Positions 54,313 to 64,000 of a stretch of DNA of 64,000 nt are shown piece after piece. The notes under the pieces are model-generated. The model saw only the letters and a program-made list of their open reading frames with translations, was not told the origin of the DNA and did no database searches. The stretch lies in NCBI GenBank assembly GCA_964059195.1, contig CAXKWD010000003.1, positions 17,280,606-17,344,605 on the forward strand, in the 5' to 3' direction. Position numbers and translations under genes: made by a program. The number at the start of each line of letters is the position of its first letter. The stretch's first letter is position 1. Source of the DNA: Ectobius pallidus. Its lineage: Eukaryota; Arthropoda; Insecta; Blattodea; Ectobiidae.

Positions 54313-54867
54313 AGCACACTGAAAATTGTGTGACAAGTTTCATTTTGAAATATGCAAATTTTTCCAAATTAATTTTTTAATAACTCAAAAGTAATAAACT
54401 GATAGAATTTAAACTTCTTCACAACATTATTACACCACGAGTATGCATACGAAAAATCAAGTATGTAGCTTTGAGAATGTAGAACATGAATGTTTCACCC
54501 ACTACCCTCTTTAAAAATATGGGGCGCAGCCGAGAATTATTAAATAGTATTTTGGATGTTGTTTAATAACATCATTAACCCCTATGCAACCTCAGGTCAA
54601 AATTAGAGTTGTGCCTTTTGTTCGGTAGGGCACATATCTTGAGATAGCTTTGCTGATATGAATACCTACAAGGAAGAGAAAACGTCCAGACATAACGAAT
54701 AGTAATCATATCATTGCTCGGAATATAAATTGGACGCGAAGGATGCCTTGTGTCTCATTGTCATGCATCAGAGATCGATCTAGAATTACACGGCGAAATT
54801 TTGTGCTGGGAAAACCGAGCCAACTCTACCGGCTGAACTAAACCAATATGTTAGGTAACTAATACTT

Positions 54868-55760
54868 ACTTACTCAATAGACTATCAATAGACAATTCCT
54901 AAGCATTCTAAAGGAATATTAGGCACCTATTTATGGAGCCCGAAGGTTCATTGCCGCGCTTACTTTAGCCTGTCATTCAACCCTATTCTGTGCTAACTCC
55001 AACCATCCCTCGCAAATCCTACTGTCCTCCCACCTACGTCTAGTTCTTCCAAGTGGTCCTTTCCCTTAGGGTCTCCCAGTCAATATTTTTGAGATATCTT
55101 TCCTCCCCCATGCGCGCAACATGTCCAGCCTATTTCATCCGCGGTTTAATTACCCTTATTATATTCGGTGAAAAGTACAGGTTATGAAGCTCGCCAGTTT
55201 CTTCCAGTACCCGTTTTCTTATCTTACGGCCGAATATATTTTCCGAAGCTCCTTGTTTTCGAACTCTCAGATTATGTTCTTCCCGAAGAGTAAGGAACCG
55301 TGTTTCACATTCATATAATGCAACCGGCAGGTCGTATAAATTTTTATTTTTAGATTATTAACAGAAGCCGATTAGATAAAAGTATCTGAATTACATAAAA
55401 AAAGCATTTCCTTATTTTAGTCGACACTTAACTTCTGCCTTAATATTGTCTGTACCGGTATGTAATTCACTAATTATTGCTCCCAGGTATTTTAATTTCT
55501 CCACGTGTTCCAGTGCTTTATCTACTATTCTAATATTTTAAAGTGCACTATTTTGACGTTTCATTACCATATACTTTGTTTTTCTGTGTTTCTTTCCAAT
55601 CCATCTTCTTGCAGGCATCGAATAAACTTTCTGCATTTCTCCCGAGTGTGTTTATTTATCTCCCAACAGACAAACATCATCTGCATGTGCTAAAATCGGG
55701 TGGTTGCCATTCAATTCTAGTCCTACCTTGTTTTCCTGAACTTCCCTAATGGCGTATTCC
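54868..55760 (-). mobile_element. LINE fragment, minus strand, longest reverse-transcriptase remnant
   Basis: The minus strand from about 55760 encodes, with breaks, the ADDV-like region (CACATGCAGATGATGTTTGT), a stretch rich in Lys/Glu, then the blocks matching 7970-8400: TATACGACCTGCCGGTTGCA, GTGAAACACGGTTCCTTACT (ETW/RFLTL), AGGTTATG..., GGAAGAACTAGACGTAGGTG and GAACCTTCGGGCTCC. It ends with the AATTGTCTATTGATAG 3' region and AGTAAGTAAGTAT tail at 54890-54868. Many stops and indels make it inactive. Confidence 0.8.
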
Positions 55761-55769
55761 AATGTGACA

Positions 55770-55795
55770 ATAATAATAATAATAATATTATTATA

Positions 55796-55831
<36 letters not shown>

Positions 55832-55834
55832 TTA
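55770..55834 (+). repeat. (AAT)n/(TTA)n inverted microsatellite
   Basis: AATAATAATAATAATAAT is followed at once by TTATAATTATTATTATTATT, so the array can fold back on itself. It borders the LINE fragment at 54868-55760. Confidence 0.9.
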
Positions 55835-56013
55835 ATGAGTAGAAACCTTGCTCCTGTAAGTATGCAATTCTGCGTTTATAAAGTGTAATCCTAGTGAAAA
55901 CTTCAAAAGCTTACACATCAGTCGCAGATATTCCCTGAATCTAGTGCCTTCCTCTTTGTCTTGAGGTACCTTCATATTATTACATCTTGCACTCACACGA
56001 ATAACAAAACTCG

Positions 56014-56066
56014 GCAGAGAGAGAGAGAGAGAGAGGGAGAGAGGGAGAATGAGAGAGAGAGAGAGC
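56014..56066 (+). repeat. (GA)n microsatellite
   Basis: GAGA run with GGGAGA interruptions, ending just before the TA-flanked MITE at 56071. Confidence 0.95.
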
Positions 56067-56070
56067 TATA

Positions 56071-56599
56071 CAGGGTGTTAATGAATAACAACGAAATATT
56101 TTACCTCTTTGTAGAGGGGACATAGATAAGCAATTTTTATTAGGAGATTTTTGCTGTATGACGTAAAATGTATATGCTACATGGCATTAAAGTCATTACA
56201 GTTTCGTACTCATAAATCACTAATGAAGTGAAATAGGTTAAAATTTTCATTAAATTGACTTAATATCTTCTTAGTGATCGATAAAAGACCTGATTATCAT
56301 TCTTCAATAGCTATATCATAATTTAGTGTTTCCATAATCTGGAAAATTTACAGACTAATCACATGACTGGCCACCACTGCATTAGGTCTGTTATTCATAA
56401 CTCCATTGTTAACAACGAAGTTCCTTTGTTTTGAATTTTTGTCAAATGTTAGAAGTCAGTGGCGGCCATGCCCTGGGAGATTTTATGCTGTAACAGGAAA
56501 AATTGAATCCACAGAACAAAAATCTCCTATTAAAAGTGGCTTGTCTATGTCCCTTCTATACAGAGGTAAAATATTTCGGTGTTGTTCATTAACACTTTG
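56071..56599 (+). mobile_element. TA-flanked MITE copy 2 (Tc1/mariner-like)
   Basis: Begins TA|CAGGGTGTTAATGAATAACA and ends with the inverted TGTTCATTAACACTTTG|TA. Inverted repeats extend about 60 bp. It aligns throughout with 47024-47532 (CAGACTAATCACATGACTGG, GCCATGCCCTGGGAGATTT). A block of about 30 bp (TGCTGTAACAGGAAAAATTG, near 56486) is absent from copy 1. The short frame at 56406-56624 is part of it. Confidence 0.8.
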
Positions 56600-56601
56600 T
56601 A

Positions 56602-57149
56602 TAATGGTCTCATATCGTAAATGAGTATTGTGTCAAGCTTTCATGGCCGTGAAAGAGTTAAAATGTTTAACAGTTAGAAGTCGTAATAAAGCGATTAAGT
56701 GATCAGGAACTATTACTGTCGGAATGAGTATATTTTTAGCACAGTAATGAAAGCTGTAAGAGTTCCGAAGAACTTGTTAAAACTACTAAACAGTGCCGAA
56801 GTAGATCGTGCAAACTAAAAATAAGATAAAAATAATACAGTTAATAAATGTCTCTACCCACACAGAGAATTTTGGCGACAATGGGAGCAGATTAATGTTA
56901 AGCAAGCGAAAAACAAAATTATCAGGCGATGACTTTGTTTTTGGCAGTCGTACAAGGGTCGAGGATCTTCCATTATTCATTTAATTTAGTTAATAGAAAA
57001 CATTAATTAAACTGGAATGATAATTCTTTCACACTAGCCGTGTGTAAGAATTATCATTCTACTGTTAGTGGTTTACTGTGAAGCCCGGGCCTTAAAGTAA
57101 TTGCAGGTTGTAAGTTGCCACGGGATTATTATAATGAGAACGCCTGGTG
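56602..57149. other. No gene; local inverted repeat at about 57015-57061
   Basis: GAATGATAATTCTTTCACAC (57014) and GTGTAAGAATTATCATTC (57041) form a hairpin of about 17 bp around a short loop, with one bulge. Nothing else recognised. Confidence 0.4.
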
Positions 57150-57240
57150 TTATACCGGGCTATGTGAGTCAGTTGGAGAATTTTATGTTGTACCGGCACG
57201 GAGAGCAGAAATCCAGGTTCAAATCCCGGCTATGGCATTG
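57150..57240 (+). repeat. Probable tRNA-derived SINE head
   Basis: GGTTCAAATCCCGGC at 57213-57227 is a good box B; a box A-like GTGAGTCAGTTGGAGA lies about 45 nt upstream. The upstream box is weak, so this may be an old SINE or a tRNA-like fragment. Confidence 0.4.
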
Positions 57241-57375
57241 AGTTATTCAGTCTACTTCTACCTTTAAATTAAGTTTACTGTTCTCTACCTTTACATTAAG
57301 TTTACTCTTACATTTATCCAGACATTCTCAGAATTCCCCTTGCGTTTTCGTAGTGCAGTATTTAATGTGCTATCG

Positions 57376-57572
57376 CAGCGTTTCTCAACTTTTTTGAACC
57401 GGAGGATCTCTAAAATGTCTAAAAAAAACTTTACGGACCCCTAATTTTACATCCAATTTTTAAAAGAAGGCCTATATTCTTAATATTTGGGCACGAAATA
57501 TGTGAAAAAAATTTACTTCTTTACTTTCCACTTGCTTTATGATATTTTTAAATTATAGGTTGAGAAACGCTG
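57376..57572 (+). mobile_element. hAT-like MITE, about 197 bp
   Basis: CAGCGTTTCTCAAC at the left and GTTGAGAAACGCTG at the right are a perfect 14-bp inverted repeat. TGCTATCG flanks the left end directly (57368-57375) and recurs on the right at 57578-57585 after a 5-bp TGCTG, consistent with an 8-bp duplication followed by a small slippage insertion. No coding content. Confidence 0.8.
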
Positions 57573-57585
57573 TGCTGTGCTATCG

Positions 57586-58256
57586 AATTATGCAAGTACA
57601 AAACAATATAAGATATCGGTTTTCATAGGTAACATGTATTAGCTACCAATCGGTACGGCCCGGCTGACACGGCGGTCAGTAAATTCTCGAGTTTAGCGAA
57701 ATAATCAGACACAAAGATTACAATACAGCACGTGGAGATACATGGAGGAAAATATAAGGTTGGATTTTATTGAAATATGTACAGTTTACTGTGGTAGGAG
57801 TTGTGAAATATTGTACAATTCGCGGAAGGCGCAAGTACACAGTCTTCTGATGTGGTGAAGATGGCCAGTTTGACATCTGGGTCGGAAAAACTGTCATATT
57901 TTGTAACACTACCACAGCGGGACCAACTATTGAATAAGATACACGGCACTGGACTGAACAATCTTCAGAAAAGAAAACCTGAGAGTGTTACTTCTAGGCC
58001 TTTAATGACAGTCGCTTTTTGTTCAATAATCCCTCAAGTGAAGTAGCAGTGAGTTATGATATCTCAGTAACTCCAAGAACTGAAGCTTTCATGTTTTGAA
58101 AAACTGCACAAGCACACTGTGATGGTTAATGGCAACCGTCTTCGATCTTCCAGTATCCGATAAGAAGAAATTGAGCAATAGAGAAAGAAAGGCAAAGCGA
58201 AAAGGCGGGGGGGGGGAACAAAGAAATACTTTAGAGGTTAGTTTTTGTGTATAAAC
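57586..58256. other. No feature recognised
   Basis: Overlapping short frames on both strands at 57718-58046 show no domain. A poly-G run is at 58207-58216. Confidence 0.3.
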
Positions 58257-58671
58257 CAGGGTGTCCACTGGTCGGGAAAATCCAGGAATCCTGGAAAAGG
58301 CCGGGAATTTCGTATGGTCGGGAAAATTCGGGATAAGTCAATGATTTGTTAAAATAACCGGGAAAATTCGAAAAATTGCAAAGTGAGATCAGAAAGACTT
58401 CTAGACAATAACAGGCCTATGTGAAGGTATATTTAATTAATTTTACTGTTCCTAACTTTTGTATCTGTTAAAGCCTAAGTAATTATTGTTTGCAATTACT
58501 TTTGTTACTAAAAGTTTTTCTTATTTAAAGTATGTAGGCCTATAATCCTATAATTTTTATTACACAGTTATTAGAAAGGGCTTCATATTTTGGTCGGAAA
58601 TTTCTGAAATGATCAATGAAAATCAGGGAATAAGTCGGGAATTTCTTCAGCATTACTTGGTGGACACCCTG
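58257..58671 (+). mobile_element. CAGGGTGT-type MITE copy 2
   Basis: Starts CAGGGTGTCCACTGGTCGGG and ends GGTGGACACCCTG. ATAAAC is present on both sides (58251-58256 and 58672-58677), suggesting a 6-bp target duplication. It aligns with 49175-49700 but lacks the block of about 100 bp holding the coding tail. Confidence 0.8.
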
Positions 58672-58677
58672 ATAAAC

Positions 58678-59460
58678 GTAAATTTTCTTAATATCTACAG
58701 AAGTGTAACTAACATATTTTACACAGCTCGATTTCGGAAATGTGCTTGGAATTAATGGCAATGGCATTAAGAGACTTCGTTTCATTGAACAAAGTTCTGT
58801 AGTAGCTAACAACACTGAAGGAGACAGCCTTGCTTTAATGGGTGAGTGAATCATTGATTGATGGCGCCATGATAATTTAGTATTAACAACATGGTACTCT
58901 TCACAGGGGGTTCAAGATAAGAGTATTTATCAGGGTTCTAATAGCAGTATACTGAACCTGCGTTACCATAAAATAAATCGTTACACTCACCATTAACAGT
59001 TAAAATGATAGCAAAAAAATATACCGTAAGGCGGTTGGTATTGATTTCCGAATTTCGCGATGATTTTTAGGTTTTTATAAACGCGGTATTACGGCATACG
59101 ACATTTTATGTTATTTTGAATCGTAATTTTTAATGGAAAATAATTTCAGTTCGCTTGTGCTTAGAATAGCAATAAAAAAACTTCTGGGTAATTTCGTATG
59201 GGCAGCGCCTACAGATGGAATCGTTCTGGTATGAATTCTCGATGTTCTCGGATCCAATTATTGTTGTATCCCATAGGATACATAAACAGTTTAAGGGTTA
59301 ATTTGTATAAATTACAGTTACATTTAATTTAAAAAAATTAATTTTGATTTCTACCTAGGTATGCTAAAATTACTACTACTAGACCAGTTTCAATTTTTAA
59401 AATATAAAATTCGTCATATAATCTACATTATTTTAATAAACTGTTAAACATTTTTTAAAA
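58678..59460. other. No feature recognised
   Basis: AT-rich spacer between MITEs, without recognisable structure. Confidence 0.3.
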
Positions 59461-59708
59461 ATTGGACCACATTCTGCAGAAAGGAACCAACCCTCAAATT
59501 TAAAAACCCGGAGTAGATGCTAAATTATTGCTACTGAACTAAATATCTAGGCCTATGTTGTGCAAACTAACAAACCCTCCTTTTCCATTTGTATGCATTC
59601 AAAAACATACTGAAAAGATCCAGGTGACTTTTTGTTTTAACTTTAAATGCTTTTTCTCCATTTAATAATCATGTGGATTGGTTTCTTTCTGCACAATCTG
59701 GTCCAATT
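59461..59708 (+). mobile_element. MITE, second copy of the 7559-7806 family
   Basis: ATTGGACCACATTCTGCAGA-AAGGAACCAA and the reversed right end AATTGGACCAGATTGTGCAG-AAAGAAACCAA form inverted repeats of about 30 bp. It is the same length (248 bp) as the copy inside the LINE at 7559-7806. Confidence 0.8.
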
Positions 59709-60497
59709 GCAATATAGTAAATTATTTGTATGTACTTTCTCAGAATTGAACATATTTTATTATAAAAATATAATTTTCGTAATAGTTTTCAAGTAATTAT
59801 AGTTTAGGAACGAAATGAACATAGTCCGTCCAATTCTTATATGAAAAATGCCTTTCTACGAAATTACCTATTGCATGTTATGTTAAGACATCGTGAAAAT
59901 ATATAAAACAAATTATTAGCTAAAAATGTAGTAACTTCTTGTATTTTTAAATTTCAAAGACTCCTTTTAACTAGGTAACACGTCTTTTCTGTGTGGCGTA
60001 CGGCATTAGGTCAGCTGAATAGTTTTCAACGTTGTTGTTGGCAACTTTCCCTAAAGTCTTTGTCTTTTCCTTTGTGTCAGTGATTACATTTCTCTGAAGG
60101 TAGAGGTGCTGACAAATGGAGGACATACTGTTTATAACAAAGTTATCGCTTTGACAAGTAAGACATTTTGCGAGATAGTAAGCCTTAAAGGTTCGTGTGG
60201 TTTGTATTCAGATTTCTTGAATATTGAGGTTGATGTTTTTTCCTTCAGGCTCTATAATGAGCAAATAGAAGCAGTCCTGATTAGAATTGAGTCCATTTCT
60301 GTGTTCCACCAAATACATTTTTTTGTCCCATTTCTAACTTTTCGTGGAATTAGTCTTAAAACAGCATTACGATTTTTTACATTTTGAAAAACTTTAATTT
60401 TTTTTTAGGCGATCCAGAAGTCGTACTGGTATTCGTTAAAAATACTATTCTACTTTCGAAGCTTTACTAATACTTTAGGTATTTTTCCCCCCCCTTA
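59709..60497. other. No feature recognised; one 93-codon frame
   Basis: An open frame at 60106-60387 (GGHTVYNKVIALTSKTF, GSCGLYSDFLNIEVDVFSF) is slightly more protein-like than others nearby, but I recognise no domain and see no supporting context. Confidence 0.25.
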
Positions 60498-60891
60498 AGG
60501 CTAGTTTACACGATGACACTAGGTTTCGTAACCACTTTCTTGTAAGTGATTTCGTGAATCTATTACACACATTTTCTTTCCAATGCAACCGCACATTTCA
60601 TGTTATTTCTTAAGTTCAAGTTGTTAAAATCCCATATAAACGTTTGAAACACGTATGAATACAGGCATTTCACAATTTCCTCACTTCCCCACTTCATTTT
60701 ACGAAATGCGAACAAGCTAAATATGCGTATAATCTCAAAATTACTTTATAGTTTCGTGAAAAGTTGGAATCAACCGAAACTGCGTAGTGTCATAACTCAT
60801 TGTCGCCAGTACATCTAGCGCTTGCGCATTCAAGGAAAAAACAGTTGCGAAACTCAGTTATGAAACCTAATTTCGTCGTGTAAAGTAGCCT
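60498..60891 (+). mobile_element. Harbinger-like MITE with TTA target duplication
   Basis: AGGCTAGTTTACACGATGAC-ACTAGGTTTCGTAAC and the reversed right end AGGCTACTTTACACGACGAA-ATTAGGTTTCATAAC are inverted repeats of about 35 bp. TTA lies on both sides (60495-60497, 60892-60894), the usual PIF/Harbinger target. The terminal word AGGCTAGTTTACACGGCG also occurs at 13804-13821, beside the mariner remnant. No coding content. Confidence 0.85.
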
Positions 60892-60894
60892 TTA

Positions 60895-63475
60895 CAGATG
60901 GACAGCTGGAATTGCAACAATTGCTTTGTTCGATGGTTTAAGGATACCCTACTTTTTATGTGCAAACGAATATTTAAACCTATAGACTCATAGGCGTACA
61001 GTCCATTAATTTACGAAGAAATGTGGAAACTGTGTGCTAGTTCCTGCATTAAACCCTTAGCCCAAAATACAAGTCTCCCTCTTGTTCCAGACATGGGACT
61101 CGCTGTCAAGGTGGAATAAGCTCGTTTTTAGCTCGTGTTCTTGTGAATCGATCGAAAATGTGAAAATGTAATATATTAGTACATTATGTAAAGTCTCACA
61201 AATGTGTCTTTACTTCATACTAGCAACTGAGTGAAATCTGGACTTGTAGCCATCTGAGGGCTGTTATCCCTTAGATGAGTATACGTCCTCTTGGATACAT
61301 CTGTATAGCTATATAAACGTTCGGGGGGGGGGGGGATTGGCAAAGAAAATTAATTTTCATTCAAAATACCAGAATTTTGTATAATAAATGTACTAGGTAC
61401 TGTTTATACAAATACACTATGTTGACAACAGAAATAATATATACTAGTGTATCTTTCCTTCTTCCCCAAAATTAATCTTTTGTCTTATTTTTATTAGCCT
61501 TCAAATGGTTGAATTTTTTGCGTCTATATTTACAAATAAAGATGTTTTGGAATTAGTAGATTATATTAAGTTTAAGGCTTAGTTGTTAGCAATAGGCAAT
61601 TCGTTTTTGTGCCGAATAAGGCCACTGAAAGCACGATTGCTTTAAAACTTCTCGAAAAATATTTAGGGCTCTATTTTCCTTGTGAATGTTATCATTTCAC
61701 TGATAACCTGTTCGTCTCATTATTTTAATTGTGATTAATCAGGTAGCGAAATTGACTAATTTTTAAAACTACGTGACATTTCGTTACTGGTGGCGTTTGA
61801 AATACGGTTTTCCAAATTGTCAGACAGGGCTTTCTGATTGAAGTTGTTGACAAATAACAAGTAACATAACAAATACAACGATGGAATATAGAATTGGTAA
61901 GATTTTTCTGAGAAACATACTTACATGGATTTTAATGTAATTTAAATTTAAAACAAATTGCACAGACCAGCCATTTTGGCGCCTTAGAATTTATACTTAT
62001 TTTTGGGTATATTTAGGTCGCTGATGCCAACCGTGGCATTAGTTTTGCCCTATCAGCTGTAGTTTTTGAGATATGGTATTACCATTATGCATATTATCCC
62101 ATTTTACGTTTGATATAAATCAAAAAGTGCCTATTTGTAGCTTCTAAATCATGTCAAGAAAAAAGCAACACACTATCGTTACATTAACATTACAATAACA
62201 ATATACCATGGGGTCTTTCAAAAACTCGATATTATCATATATTGTACAGTCGTTTATGACTTATGAGCTGTCAATTTGAGGGCCAAAAAATGCTGCTTTT
62301 AGTTTTTCTGTACTTCGTACAGTTTTCGTCCTACGTGTCCAAAGTATGGTCAAGAACCTTCACTAGCTATATTATCAAGCAAGATTTTGTTTCGCTAGAC
62401 TCAGAGTTCACGACTAAACCCCCCCCCCCCCACCTCGACAAAAGTAGAGCTGGTAGAGAAAAACTGTTCACATATTTGGAATAAGCACATTAAGTATAGC
62501 CAAAATCGGGTAAAACATCTGACACACCAAACAAAAAGTTATTTTTTGTTGGGCTGTGTTATATATTTGATTTGATCGAAATGAAAACAAAAAAATTGGA
62601 CAATGTTTACTTTTAAGTCTATTACGACATTGTGCTGAAATGATTTTTGAAATTAAGGGTTGCTTGTTAAAATTTCAGAGACAGGAACATTGTATAATTC
62701 GTTCTTCTTTGCAAGCTAGTTTTTGCACTTCAGCTGTAACCTTTTTGGCGATTGGCGCGGAGGAATCTAGTTAGTACCTCAGTCAAAACACGTCCGAATT
62801 GTGGGTTATTTTGGTACGGGAGTAGTGCCCTACATCTTCGCATACTAGGTGTAAATTGCTTTGTTTATTTGGATGAACCTCCATCCATTGCATCTTCAGT
62901 CTTTCTGGCGGCACTCTGGCGTGACCTACTTAATAATTTACTCACTTTTCATGGATGTTACGATGAATGACCTTTCAATTGTTTATTCTGCATTTTGTCT
63001 TAATGGGCGTAGCAGTAAAAAGAGAACTAAGTCGCAAGTAATTTTGTTTTAAATTTCTACTTGGAGAAATAGGGTTTCTAGAATTTCCACACTTCCTTGG
63101 ATATATAAAGGTAAATGTAAATTTGAAGGAATTCGACTAATTTCGTTGTTTTCCTATTCAGAAGTGGATGAAATTTTCGTGGCGTATAGATCATGATTAG
63201 GCATACTGTAATTAAAACGTATTCAGAGAAAACTGACATTCTGTGTTTGAGTTCCTTTAAGATAATTATGTTTTTTAAGGGTTCATGTTTGGGACACTTT
63301 AACAGTTTAAATTTAAAATTCAAACTAGAATATATTTTTGTATGATTTAGGGAATGGCCACGAAGTTAGCAGGTAAAGGATTTCAAGTTTAGTAAAACAT
63401 GTAGTTTATGAGAGCTATGATTTTTAAGAATTAGAAAATTGGGTTATTTGAAGGTCCACTAATAGGGTGGTTGGT
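60895..63475. other. No gene recognised; G and C homopolymer runs
   Basis: A poly-G run at 61322-61333 and a poly-C run at about 62419-62430 are the only obvious structures. Short frames at 62263-62484, 62752-62970 and 63078-63323 show no domain or splice signals. Confidence 0.3.
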
Positions 63476-63645
63476 TTATGATTCTTTAACGACGGGATGT
63501 TTAGAAACTTAGGCCTGTGACCGTTGCCGGTGTGCCGGAATTTTATCCCGCAGGAGTTCTTTTACATGTCAGTAAATCTTATTGACATGGTCATGCCCAC
63601 ATAAATGCATCGACTATTGGCAGAGTTCGAACCTGCAATCTGGTT
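63476..63645 (-). repeat. SINE copy, minus strand, 5' truncated
   Basis: On the minus strand: GCAGGTTCGAACTCTGCC (box B), GATGCATTTATGTGGGCATG, GACATGTAAAAGAACTCCTG, AATTCCGGCACACCGG and CATCCCGTCGTTAAAGAATC, in the same order as the full SINE at 42830-43055. The box A part is lost, so the copy is 5' truncated, as expected for target-primed integration. Confidence 0.75.
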
Positions 63646-64000
63646 TTATATGTATATTTCTGTGTGTGTTTATACACGTGCACCTGATTTTGTGTACGTG
63701 TGGTATGAAATGAAAAAAAAAAAAAATCAGAACTGGACAGTACTTACTTTTAAGTTTAGATATATCCAAGCTATAAATATGGTTTAACAAATTACTTTTA
63801 AATGTTTTCCACTTTCAAGACACCTACCATGTATTCTTGTTTCTTCCTTGCCGTTAAAAGTATGCTCTGGTATTGGGAATTCTTCCAGACAGCTAGGCCT
63901 ACTGAATATTGCATCGAATTTGAAACACAGAGAAACATAAAACTGTATGAACTTGTCGTTACTGCATGTAGGCTATATTTGTATGACACATTCAGAGTTA
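63646..64000. other. No feature recognised
   Basis: Includes a short (TG)n at 63660-63670 and an A run at 63712-63726. Nothing else recognised at the right edge. Confidence 0.3.

Noticed and set aside
54780..54845. tRNA-like sequence on the minus strand (TTAGTTCAGCCGGTAGAGTT)
   Set aside because: It has a fair box A but no convincing box B or anticodon arm; too weak to call as tRNA or SINE.
62263..63323. Several 60-80 codon frames near the right end
   Set aside because: No domain, no splice signals and length expected by chance in AT-rich DNA.

Overview
This window is eukaryotic, AT-rich, intron-like or intergenic DNA, almost certainly from an insect. The transposon families and decayed state of the LINE copies suggest a large-genome insect such as a cockroach; that is inference, not proof. 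There is no bacterial-type gene organisation, no rRNA and no CRISPR. Nearly every longer open frame is either a shadow in repeat DNA or a piece of a decayed transposable element (TE).

Possible host gene signal is sparse. At 892-1273 (+) there are two short, phase-compatible candidate coding exons: an ATG exon ending at GTATGG, and a 69-nt exon bounded by a pyrimidine tract/AG and a GT. An E-box and a CCAAT box lie just upstream. If real, this is the 5' end of a gene that runs rightwards into very long introns. A second weaker candidate is an ATG exon at 38068-38136 (+) with a GTATGT donor. I could not identify either protein.

The rest is a graveyard of mobile elements, several nested. Non-LTR retrotransposon (LINE) pieces: RNase H/C-terminal pieces at 4835-5252 and 41843-42160, a C-terminal domain at 6645-6985, and reverse-transcriptase 3' ends at 7385-8482, 10390-11062, 16880-17650, 23610-23920 and 54868-55760. 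Coding remnants of DNA transposons: mariner transposase C-termini arranged head-to-head (13811-14311) and a hAT transposase C-terminus (41261-41730). Short non-autonomous elements with both ends visible: hAT-type with 8-bp target duplications (11960-12651, 15281-16040, 16435-16772, 24253-24672, 25777-26039, 57376-57572), TTAA-flanked (34014-34525, 50901-51638), TA-flanked (47024-47532, 56071-56599, and pogo-like 11716-12728 and 52309-53466), 3-bp-duplication Harbinger-like (26899-29401, 43323-43535, 60498-60891), and several unclassified families. Helitrons: 17719-18307 and 39072-40126 have both ends, and many fragments share their modules. tRNA-derived SINEs: 42830-43055, 63476-63645, 35375-35455, 57150-57240 and 5725-5796.

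The most informative structures are the nested insertions, which give a relative order of activity: MITE into LINE (7559-7806; 16908-17308), hAT into pogo-like MITE (11960-12651), and a 2.5-kb Harbinger-like element into a Helitron (26899-29401). I see no single coherent undescribed gene system. The best leads are a MITE family that still carries a short transposase-like coding tail (49319-49405), and a palindromic octamer, TAGGCCTA, present at 16 sites I could locate.
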